Part shown: piece by piece, positions 43,852 through 51,105 of the stretch | Numbering within the stretch: the first letter of the stretch is position 1 | Layout: each line of letters begins with the position of its first letter | NCBI GenBank assembly: GCA_910577275.1 | Contig: CAJTMW010000002.1 | Span: 124,001 to 188,000 of the forward strand | DNA: 64,000 nucleotides | Direction: 5' to 3' | Source: an uncultured Lachnospiraceae bacterium | Lineage (GTDB): Bacteria > Bacillota > Clostridia > Lachnospirales > Lachnospiraceae | The notes under the pieces: model-generated | What the model saw: the letters and a program-made list of their open reading frames with translations, nothing else | Told to the model about the DNA's origin: nothing | Databases searched by the model: none | Program-made: the position numbers and the translations under genes

Positions 43852-45171
43852 TTAATTCTCCATGTCGCATGTTTGCGTCTCCTGATTTCCGTTTTGAGGA
43901 AGCTTCCGGCAGTAAGCGTCAATGAGGGCTTGCGGCAGATGTTCCGCTACAAAGGGGCTTTTACCGGCAAGCCGGCAGGCTGCTTCAAGGCTTTCTGGCA
44001 GTTGGCTCAGGCTTTTAAGGCTTTCAAGGTCTGCGGTATAGGAGTTGAAACGTGCTTCCTCCGGCAGGGGTCTTTCATAGTTTATGCCGTACAGGCCCAC
44101 ATATATGATTAACGCAAAGGCCAGATAGGGGTTGGCGGACGGGTCGGGGGAGCGCAGCTCGGCCCGGCGGTACTGTCCGATGGCGGCGGGAATTCGAATC
44201 AGGTGAGAGCGGTTTTCCCGCGACCAGGAGATATATTCCGGCGCTTTATTTTGACCGAAACGCTGATAGGAGCTTTCGGTGGGATTTAAAAACGCGGTGA
44301 TATCGGAAATTTTTTCCAGAATACCGGCAATCATAAAGGAAAGGGCGGCGGAATCATTTTTATAGCTGTTTTCCCCCATGCTGCTTAAGTCTTTTGCAGG
44401 AAAATTTTCCGATATGTTTCTTCTTTTCACGGACACATTGATATGGAATCCGTTGCCGGGCCTGTCGTTAAGGGGCTTGGCGCCAAAATCAGCGAAAAGA
44501 CCGTTGCGGCGCGCCACGATTTTGGCAATGTTCTGAAAGGTAATGGTGTTGTCGGCGGCGGTAACGGCGTCCGAGTAGCGGAAGTCGATTTCGTTCTGGC
44601 CAGGGCCCGCCTCGTGGTGGGAGCTTTCAGGGAGTATGCCCATCTGCTCAAGGGTTAGGCAGATTTCCCGGCGGATGTTTTCCCCTCTGTCGTCGGGGGC
44701 AATATCCATATAGGAAGCCTCGTCATAAGGGGTTTTGGTGGGCTTTCCGTTTTCGTCCAGATGAAAAAGATAAAATTCCTGTTCCGCGCCGAAGTCGAAA
44801 TGATAGCCGCGCTTTGCCGCGTCCGCAACCGCCCTTTTGAGAAGGCTTCTGGTATCGCATTCAAAAGGTCTTCCGTCAGGATACGTGATATTTGAAAACA
44901 TCCGAACCACCTTTCCGTGCTCCGGCCGCCAGGGGAGGAGGGAGAGGGTATCGGGCTCCGGGTGAAGGAGCAAATCGCAGTTCTTCTCGTCGCCGAATCC
45001 GGCGATGGAGGAAGCGTCGAAGGCAATTCCGTATTCAAAGGCCCGGGAAAGCTCTCCCGGCATGATGGATATATTTTTCTGTATTCCGAACACATCGCAG
45101 AAGGCAAGACGGATGAATTTTACGTCCTCCTCCTTTACATACTGCATGACTTCCTGTTTTGAATATTTCAT
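43852..45171 (-). CDS. glnA: Glutamine synthetase type I
   Basis: This 439-residue enzyme makes glutamine from glutamate, ammonia and ATP. Length and sequence fit the short GSI-alpha class: FCDVFGIQKNISIMPGEL, FDASSIAGFG, EFYLFHLDENGKP, HHEAGPGQNEIDF and NRSHLIRIPAA. ATG 45171 has AGGAGG at good distance; in-frame codons upstream have none. The adenylylation-type Tyr loop of GSI-beta is absent. It is divergent from glnN with a 457-bp intergenic region and is cotranscribed with the ANTAR gene downstream. Confidence 0.93.
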   Translation of the reverse strand: MKYSKQEVMQYVKEEDVKFIRLAFCDVFGIQKNISIMPGELSRAFEYGIAFDASSIAGFGDEKNCDLLLHPEPDTLSLLPWRPEHGKVVRMFSNITYPDGRPFECDTRSLLKRAVADAAKRGYHFDFGAEQEFYLFHLDENGKPTKTPYDEASYMDIAPDDRGENIRREICLTLEQMGILPESSHHEAGPGQNEIDFRYSDAVTAADNTITFQNIAKIVARRNGLFADFGAKPLNDRPGNGFHINVSVKRRNISENFPAKDLSSMGENSYKNDSAALSFMIAGILEKISDITAFLNPTESSYQRFGQNKAPEYISWSRENRSHLIRIPAAIGQYRRAELRSPDPSANPYLAFALIIYVGLYGINYERPLPEEARFNSYTADLESLKSLSQLPESLEAACRLAGKSPFVAEHLPQALIDAYCRKLPQNGNQETQTCDMEN

Positions 45172-45243
45172 GATAAACCTCCTGATGCCAGTCCCCGGCG
45201 TTTTTTCGGCGCACCTTTGCTGCCTGCTTATAATCAAGGTTAC

Positions 45244-45270
45244 CTTATACCCGTACCGGCGGAATGTCAA
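45244..45270 (-). promoter_or_regulatory. Possible glnA promoter
   Basis: On the minus strand TTGACA (45270-45265) and TATAAG (45249-45244) are present but only 15 bases apart, shorter than ideal. The leader to ATG 45171 would be about 65 bases. I see no ANTAR-type hexaloop hairpin with terminator in it. Confidence 0.4.
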
Positions 45271-45319
45271 GGAAAATAAGAATTGAAAATTGATTTCCGG
45301 GTTTTTTACAAATCAGGGG

Positions 45320-45348
45320 TTGACAAATCTTTTTGACAGGTGCATAAT
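45320..45348 (+). promoter_or_regulatory. Consensus promoter of the glnN operon
   Basis: A perfect TTGACA at 45320-45325 and CATAAT at 45343-45348 are separated by 17 bases, giving a start near 45355 and a leader of about 274 bases before glnN. Confidence 0.8.
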
Positions 45349-45358
45349 GCAAAAGGTG

Positions 45359-45401
45359 AAAGGCAACGGCGTCTTTGAGTGTGTACTCAGAGACGTTTTT
45401 T
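45359..45401 (+). promoter_or_regulatory. ANTAR-type hexaloop hairpin overlapping intrinsic terminator 1
   Basis: AAAGGC (45359-45364) and GTCTTT (45371-45376) close a six-base loop AACGGC with A at position 1 and G at position 4, as in ANTAR targets. Its right arm is also the left arm of an 11-bp terminator stem (CGTCTTTGAGT at 45370-45380 with ACTCAGAGACG at 45385-45395, loop GTGT), followed by TTTTTT at 45396-45401. The two folds exclude each other, so protein binding to the first would allow read-through. Confidence 0.75.
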
Positions 45402-45541
45402 ATGCGCGAGCAATGAGCCAGGCGGGAGTGCTTGCACTCACATCTGGCGAATGCCGCGTTCAGCGAGCAGGGGAGAAGAACTTTTCCCTACTCGATTGTG
45501 CAGGAAGCAGACCTTTCACATAAAAATGAAATATTGACAAT

Positions 45542-45590
45542 GAGGCAAAGGAGTCTTTCATGTGTTATCACGGGAAGACTCTCTTTTTTT
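45542..45590 (+). promoter_or_regulatory. ANTAR-type hexaloop hairpin overlapping intrinsic terminator 2
   Basis: GAGGC (45542-45546) and GTCTT (45553-45557) close the loop AAAGGA (A1, G4). It overlaps the left arm of a 10-bp terminator stem (45550-45559 with 45573-45582) followed by seven T residues at 45584-45590. The block GGCAAAGGAGTCTTT closely resembles GGCAACGGCGTCTTT of the first element, so they are two copies of one regulatory design. It ends 38 bases before the glnN start. Confidence 0.75.
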
Positions 45591-45628
45591 GCCGGAAATC
45601 CCGGGAAATGAGAAATGGAGGAAAATTT

Positions 45629-47725
45629 ATGGAAAAAGTATCTGATTATTTTGGAAGCCTGGTATTTGACGACAGGGTAATGAAGGCAAATCTGTCGGAC
45701 AGAGTTTACAAGTCGCTGAAAAAGACCATCGACGAGGGCGCAAAACTCGATATCAGTGTGGCCAATGCCGTCGCAACGGCAATGAAGGACTGGGCGGTCG
45801 CCCATGGCGCCACCCATTACACACATTGGTTCCAGCCCCTTACAGGTATCACGGCGGAAAAGCATGACAGCTTTATTTCCCCTTCTCCCGACGGCGGCGT
45901 GATTATGGAGTTTTCCGGCAAGGAATTAATCAAGGGAGAGCCGGACGCTTCTTCTTTCCCATCGGGAGGGCTTCGGGCAACCTTTGAAGCGAGAGGGTAT
46001 ACTGCATGGGACCCTACGTCCTATGCCTTTATTAAGGGAAAAACCCTGTGCATTCCTACCGCCTTTTGTTCCTACGGCGGAGAGGCGCTGGATAAAAAAA
46101 CGCCCCTTCTGCGTTCCATGGAGGCGCTGAGCAAACAGGCCGTCAGAATCTTAAAGCTGTTTGGAAACGATTCAGTGAAATGCGTCCGCACATCCGTGGG
46201 GCCGGAGCAGGAATATTTCCTTATCACAAAGGAAATGTACGATATGCGTCCTGACCTCCGTTTTACGGGAAGGACTCTGTTCGGGGCAAAATCTCCTAAA
46301 GGGCAGGAGATGGATGACCATTACTTTGGCGTGATTAAGCCCAGGGTGGCGGCGTACATGGAAGAATTAAACAATGAGCTCTGGAAGCTGGGAATTCTTG
46401 CAAAGACTGAGCATAACGAGGTTGCCCCGGCACAGCATGAGCTTGCGCCGATTTATACCACAACCAATATCGCAACGGACCACAACCAGCTTATGATGGA
46501 AATCATGCAGAAGGTGGCGGCAAAGCACGGACTGGTCTGTCTGCTCCATGAAAAGCCTTTCGCAGGCGTAAATGGCAGCGGCAAGCACAACAACTGGTCG
46601 CTCACCACCGACGCCGGGGTGAATCTGTTATCTCCCGGAGAAACTCCTTACGAAAACGCGCAGTTTCTGCTTTTCCTCTGCGCGGTGATTAAGGCGGTTG
46701 ACGATTATCAGGATTTGCTCCGCCTTTCCGTCGCTACGGCGGGAAATGACCACAGGCTCGGGGCCAACGAGGCGCCTCCCGCCGTTGTGTCCATGTTCCT
46801 GGGGGATGAGCTGAACGCCGTTTTAGAGGCAATTGAAAGCGGGACGCCCTATGCTGGCGCGGAAAAGACACAGATGAAGCTGGGCGTGAATGTTCTGCCA
46901 AAGTTTAACAGAGATACCACGGACCGCAACCGGACATCGCCTTTTGCCTTTACCGGAAATAAGTTTGAGTTCCGTATGCTTGGTTCCTCCAACAGCATTG
47001 CCTGCGCCAATATGATGCTCAACAGTGCGGTTGCCGAGAGCCTTAAGATTTATGCCGACCGTCTGGAAGGGGCGGAGGATTTTGAAAACGCCCTTCATGA
47101 GATGATTCGCAAGACCATCAAAGACCACAAGAGAATTATCTTTAACGGCAACGGTTATGACGACGACTGGATTAAGGAGGCCACGGAAAATAGAGGTCTT
47201 CTGAACTACCGCACCACCCCCGACTGTATGCCTCATCTGCTGGATAAGAAAAACGTGGATATGCTCACCAGCCACAGGGTATTTTCCGAGGCGGAGCTAA
47301 AGTCCAGATGCGAGATTATGCTGGACAATTATTGTAAGTCGGTTCTGATTGAAGCCAATACCATGGTGGATATGGCGAGAACCCAGATTGCCCCGGCAAT
47401 AGAGGCGTACACGCTGAAAATCGCCAAAACCGCGGCGGCGAAAAAGGCATTGGACGCAAGCCTTGCCTGCCGTTATGAAAGCGAGCTGGTAAAGAAGCTT
47501 TCCGTTCTGACGGACAGAATATGGGAAAAAGTCGAGGAGCTGGAAAAGGCGGTGGCGTCTCTCTGCGAGGCGGAGGATATTATTTCCCAGTCCTATGAAA
47601 TCCGCGACAATATTCTTTCAAAAATGAGCGAGCTGCGGGCTTCCTGTGACGAGGCGGAGACGCTTACGGATAAGAGCTACTGGCCATTCCCCACCTACGG
47701 AGATTTGCTTTTCGGGGTGCGGTAG
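45629..47725 (+). CDS. glnN: Glutamine synthetase type III
   Basis: This 698-residue enzyme is a GSIII of normal length (about 700-730), active as a large double-ring oligomer. Typical motifs are FGSLVFDDRVMKANLSDRVYKSL, THYTHWFQPLTG, SSFPSGGLRATFEARGYTAWDP, EHNEVAPAQHELAPIYTT and EKPFAGVNGSGKHNNWS. ATG 45629 has TGGAGGAAA before it; an upstream in-frame ATG lies inside the terminator hairpin and is rejected. A second synthetase, glnA, is just across the divergent region, so the cell has two, with glnN under leader control. Confidence 0.95.
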   Translation: MEKVSDYFGSLVFDDRVMKANLSDRVYKSLKKTIDEGAKLDISVANAVATAMKDWAVAHGATHYTHWFQPLTGITAEKHDSFISPSPDGGVIMEFSGKELIKGEPDASSFPSGGLRATFEARGYTAWDPTSYAFIKGKTLCIPTAFCSYGGEALDKKTPLLRSMEALSKQAVRILKLFGNDSVKCVRTSVGPEQEYFLITKEMYDMRPDLRFTGRTLFGAKSPKGQEMDDHYFGVIKPRVAAYMEELNNELWKLGILAKTEHNEVAPAQHELAPIYTTTNIATDHNQLMMEIMQKVAAKHGLVCLLHEKPFAGVNGSGKHNNWSLTTDAGVNLLSPGETPYENAQFLLFLCAVIKAVDDYQDLLRLSVATAGNDHRLGANEAPPAVVSMFLGDELNAVLEAIESGTPYAGAEKTQMKLGVNVLPKFNRDTTDRNRTSPFAFTGNKFEFRMLGSSNSIACANMMLNSAVAESLKIYADRLEGAEDFENALHEMIRKTIKDHKRIIFNGNGYDDDWIKEATENRGLLNYRTTPDCMPHLLDKKNVDMLTSHRVFSEAELKSRCEIMLDNYCKSVLIEANTMVDMARTQIAPAIEAYTLKIAKTAAAKKALDASLACRYESELVKKLSVLTDRIWEKVEELEKAVASLCEAEDIISQSYEIRDNILSKMSELRASCDEAETLTDKSYWPFPTYGDLLFGVR

Positions 47726-47737
47726 GTAATAGAATCA

Positions 47738-47826
47738 GCAGACAGGCGAAGATGCACGGAAGAATTTGCAGACGTGCAAACGGCTGAAAATTCTTCCAGT
47801 CCAAGGTGCATCGAAGCTCTGTCTGC
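47738..47826 (+). ncRNA. Highly structured RNA element between glnN and amt
   Basis: The 129-base gap after glnN contains one nested structure: GCAGACAG 47738-47745 with CTGTCTGC 47819-47826 (8 bp), GATGCAC 47751-47757 with GTGCATC 47806-47812 (7 bp), GGAAGAATTT 47758-47767 with AAATTCTTCC 47788-47797 (10 bp), and an apical GCA/TGC or TTTGCA/TGCAAA hairpin. There is no U-tract, so it is not an intrinsic terminator. It ends 15 bases before the amt ribosome site. It may be an RNA processing or stability element, a regulatory RNA, or a protein or ligand binding site. Confidence 0.7.
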
Positions 47827-47854
47827 GGAACTTGTAATAGAGGAGGATTATGAA

Positions 47855-49606
47855 ATGTTATCAGAGGAGATTATGGAAATTGTGACGGACAGCGTCACAA
47901 GCGAGGTGTTCGGCGTGTGGTTCCTGATTGGAGCCGCGTTAGTATTCTTTATGCAGGCGGGCTTTGCTATGGTGGAAACCGGTTTTACAAGGGCAAAAAA
48001 CGCCGGCAATATCATCATGAAAAACCTGATGGATTTTTGTATCGGTACGGTAATGTTTGTTTTTCTGGGATTTTCCCTGATGATGTCCGAGGATTATCTT
48101 TTCGGTTTTATCGGGATTCCCAATTTAAATATTTTTTCGGATTTTAACGGCTTTATTCAGGGGAACGCGTCCAGCTTTGTTTTCAATCTGGTGTTCTGCG
48201 CGACGGCGGCGACCATTGTTTCGGGAGCTATGGCGGAGCGGACGAAATTTGCTTCCTACTGCATTTATTCCGCTGTGATTTCTCTGTTCGTCTACCCCGT
48301 GGAGGCAGGATGGGTGTGGAACTCGCAGGGATGGCTTGTGCAGATGGGCTTTCATGACTTTGCAGGTTCTGCGGCGATTCATTCGGTAGGCGGAATCACC
48401 GCCTTAATCGGAGCTATGATGGAGGGACCCCGTCTTGGCAAGTACATAAAGGATAAGGCGGGAAAGGTAAAGAAGGTAAATGCCATTCCGGGACATTCTA
48501 TTACGCTGGGAGCCCTTGGATGCTTTATCCTGTGGTTCGGCTGGTACGGCTTTAACGGTGCGGCGGCGTGGAGTGGAAGCTCTCTTGCATCCATCTTTCT
48601 GACCACCACCATTGCCCCGGCGGTTGCCACCTGTACCACACTGATTTATACCTGGGTAAAAAACGGCAAGCCCGATGTTTCCATGTGTCTGAATGCGTCT
48701 TTAGCCGGACTTGTGGGAATTACGGCGGGATGTGACGCGCTGGACGCTTTCGGTTCCATTATTGTGGGTGTTGTCTCCGGTATTCTGGTAGTGGCTGTGG
48801 TGGAGATTCTGGATTTGAAGCTTCACATCGACGACCCGGTAGGTGCGGTGGGTGTCCACCTTGCAAACGGCGTCTGGGGGACATTGGCAGTCGGGCTTTT
48901 GGCAAATCCGGCGGCTCCGGCAGGGCTGGAAGGGCTGCTTTATACGGGAAGCGCAAAGCTGCTTGGTGTTCAGACCCTTGGCATCGTGGCGATTCTCATC
49001 TGGACGGCGGTGCTTATGACGATTGTGTTTAAGGTGATTGATAAGACCATCGGCCTTCGGGTTTCCGCGGAAGAGGAAATCAGGGGACTTGACAGCACAG
49101 AGCACGGACTGCCCAGCGCTTACGCGGATTTTGCGCCGGCAGTGGAAAGTCTGGATTACGGCTTTGAGGGTGCGGAGGCTGCCCCGGGCGAAATACCGGC
49201 GGCCGAGGCAATTCCTGTGAAAAAGGTTCCGACGTTTACGGAAGGTGTGCCGAAGTTTACAAAGATTGAGATTGTCTGCAAGGAATCAAGATTTGAGACC
49301 TTAAAGGGCGCCCTTATGAATATCGGCATCACCGGCATGACGGTTTCCCATGTGCTGGGGTGCGGAATCCAGAAAGGAAAGCCGGAGTATTACCGCGGCG
49401 TTCAGGTGGAGGCAAATCTTCTGCCCAAGATTCAGGTGGATATTGTGGTCAGCAAGGTGCCTGTACAGCATGTCATCGAGGCGGCGAAAAAAGCCCTTTA
49501 TACCGGACATATCGGCGACGGAAAGATTTTTGTCTATGATGTGGAAAATGTGGTGAAGGTGCGGACCGGAGAAGAGGGCTATGACGCCCTGCAGGATGTG
49601 GAATAA
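47855..49606 (+). CDS. amt: Ammonium transporter fused to a C-terminal PII signalling domain
   Basis: This 583-residue protein has an Amt channel of about 11 helices (VFFMQAGFAMVETGFTRAKN, DFAGSAAIHSVGGITALIGA with the pore His, GVHLANGVWGTLAVGLLANP with the second His), then an acidic Pro/Ala linker, then a PII (GlnB/GlnK) domain from about residue 466 (FTKIEIVCKESRFETLKGAL to DGKIFVYDVENVVKVRTGE). In the T-loop GIQKGKPEYYRGVQVEANLL the uridylylated Tyr51 of enteric PII is replaced by Val. Free GlnK normally plugs Amt; here the plug is tethered. ATG 47855 follows AGGAGG at 47841-47846. purF starts one base inside its stop. Confidence 0.93.
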   Translation: MLSEEIMEIVTDSVTSEVFGVWFLIGAALVFFMQAGFAMVETGFTRAKNAGNIIMKNLMDFCIGTVMFVFLGFSLMMSEDYLFGFIGIPNLNIFSDFNGFIQGNASSFVFNLVFCATAATIVSGAMAERTKFASYCIYSAVISLFVYPVEAGWVWNSQGWLVQMGFHDFAGSAAIHSVGGITALIGAMMEGPRLGKYIKDKAGKVKKVNAIPGHSITLGALGCFILWFGWYGFNGAAAWSGSSLASIFLTTTIAPAVATCTTLIYTWVKNGKPDVSMCLNASLAGLVGITAGCDALDAFGSIIVGVVSGILVVAVVEILDLKLHIDDPVGAVGVHLANGVWGTLAVGLLANPAAPAGLEGLLYTGSAKLLGVQTLGIVAILIWTAVLMTIVFKVIDKTIGLRVSAEEEIRGLDSTEHGLPSAYADFAPAVESLDYGFEGAEAAPGEIPAAEAIPVKKVPTFTEGVPKFTKIEIVCKESRFETLKGALMNIGITGMTVSHVLGCGIQKGKPEYYRGVQVEANLLPKIQVDIVVSKVPVQHVIEAAKKALYTGHIGDGKIFVYDVENVVKVRTGEEGYDALQDVE

Positions 49607-51105
49607 TGAGTATTCATGAAGAATGCGGCGTATTTGGAATTATCAACAAAAATCCTTTTGATGCGGCAGGGGCGGCTTATTACGGGCTGTACGCCCTGCA
49701 GCACCGGGGGCAGGAGAGCTGCGGAATTGTGGTGAACGATGACGGCGTGTTTTCCTCCTATAAGGATTTGGGGCTGGTCAGCGAGGTGTTTTCCGCTGAT
49801 ACGCTTGCCCGGCTGCCGGAAGGGAAGATGGCGGTGGGGCATGTGCGGTACGGGACCACCGGCGGCAACAGCCGCAATAACTGCCAGCCCATAGAGGTCA
49901 ATCATCAGAAGGGAAAAATGGCACTTGCCCATAACGGAAATATCAGCAATGCGGCCCGGCTCCGAGACGAACTGGAGCTGGCGGGCGCGATTTTCCATAC
50001 CACCAGCGACACGGAAATTATCGCCTATATTGTGACCAGACAGCGGCTCCGCGCATCTTCCATAGAGGACGCCGTAAGCCTTGCCATGAATTATCTGGAA
50101 GGGGCCTACTCGCTGGTGCTGATGTCGGCGCAGAAGCTGATTTGCGTGCGCGACCCCCACGGCTTCCGGCCTCTGTGCTATGGAAAGACAGCGGACGGCT
50201 GCTATGTGGCGGCCTCCGAGAGCTACGCCCTAAAGGCCATAGGAGCCGAGTTTATCCGTGATTTGGAGCCGGGGGAAATTCTGGTGTTTGACGGGGAAAG
50301 GGTGATTTCCCGGAAGGAGCACTGCGGGAAAAAGGAGAAAAAGCTCTGCATTTTTGAGTATATCTATTTTGCCAGACCGGATTCGGTGATAGACAAAGTC
50401 TCCGTTCATAAGGCAAGGCTCCGGGCGGGGGAAATTCTTGCCAAAGCCCACCCGGCGCAGGCGGATATTGTGGTGGGCGTGCCGGATTCGGGGCTGGACG
50501 CCGCGCTGGGATTTGGAAGGGCGTCGGGTATCCCTTACGGCATCGGGCTGATTAAGAACAAATATATCGGCAGAACCTTTATTTCCCCGGGGCAGAGCGC
50601 AAGGCTTGACCAGGTACGGATTAAGCTGAGCGCGGTTGAAGAGAGTGTCAGGGGAAAGCGGGTGGTACTGGTGGATGATTCCATTGTAAGGGGAACTACC
50701 AGCGGGCGGATTGTAAAGCTCCTTCGGGAGGCAGGGGCAAGGGAAATCCATATGCGGATTTCTTCACCTCCCTTTTTACACCCCTGTTACTACGGAACGG
50801 ATATCGATTCCCCGGAGCATCTGATTGCCTGCAGCCACAGCGTGGAGGAGACGGCGCGGATAATCGGGGCGGACAGTCTGGGATATCTGCCGGTGCCCGG
50901 TCTTGGAGAACTGATTCGGGAGACGGACGCATCCATATCCGGCGCAGGCGCTGAAAAAGAAAGCGCCGGAAGCGGTATGGGAACTGGCTGTCATGACTGT
51001 GCCGGTTACTGTTGTGCCTGCTTTGACGGCAATTATCCCACGCCGGTTCCCACCGATACGAGAAAGGACAGATTTGAAAGGAAGCTTTCAGAGAAAAAGC
51101 TTTAA
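49606..51105 (+). CDS. purF: Amidophosphoribosyltransferase
   Basis: This 499-residue enzyme transfers glutamine nitrogen to PRPP, the first step of purine synthesis. The N-terminal nucleophile is Cys7 in EECGVFGI after a short propeptide; the PRPP loop VVLVDDSIVRGTTS is intact. Iron-sulfur cysteines of the Bacillus-type enzyme are present (KLCIFEYIYF, HPCYYGTD, YCCACFDG), and an extra segment GSGMGTGCHDCAG adds two more. It starts in the stop codon of amt (TAATG), so a purine gene is coupled to ammonium uptake. Its 3' end overlaps the opposing kinase gene by 18 bases. Confidence 0.95.
   Translation: MSIHEECGVFGIINKNPFDAAGAAYYGLYALQHRGQESCGIVVNDDGVFSSYKDLGLVSEVFSADTLARLPEGKMAVGHVRYGTTGGNSRNNCQPIEVNHQKGKMALAHNGNISNAARLRDELELAGAIFHTTSDTEIIAYIVTRQRLRASSIEDAVSLAMNYLEGAYSLVLMSAQKLICVRDPHGFRPLCYGKTADGCYVAASESYALKAIGAEFIRDLEPGEILVFDGERVISRKEHCGKKEKKLCIFEYIYFARPDSVIDKVSVHKARLRAGEILAKAHPAQADIVVGVPDSGLDAALGFGRASGIPYGIGLIKNKYIGRTFISPGQSARLDQVRIKLSAVEESVRGKRVVLVDDSIVRGTTSGRIVKLLREAGAREIHMRISSPPFLHPCYYGTDIDSPEHLIACSHSVEETARIIGADSLGYLPVPGLGELIRETDASISGAGAEKESAGSGMGTGCHDCAGYCCACFDGNYPTPVPTDTRKDRFERKLSEKKL

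Noticed and set aside
45534..45562. Second TTGACA near glnN as a promoter
   Set aside because: No acceptable -10 hexamer lies 16-18 bases downstream, and the sequence is part of the second leader hairpin.
45355..45628. Glutamine riboswitch in the glnN leader
   Set aside because: I could not find the conserved glnA-type riboswitch core; the hexaloop-terminator pairs explain the structure better.
47774..47854. Upstream in-frame start for the Amt-PII protein
   Set aside because: It falls inside the structured RNA, lacks a ribosome site and adds non-homologous residues; ATG 47855 has AGGAGG at ideal spacing.
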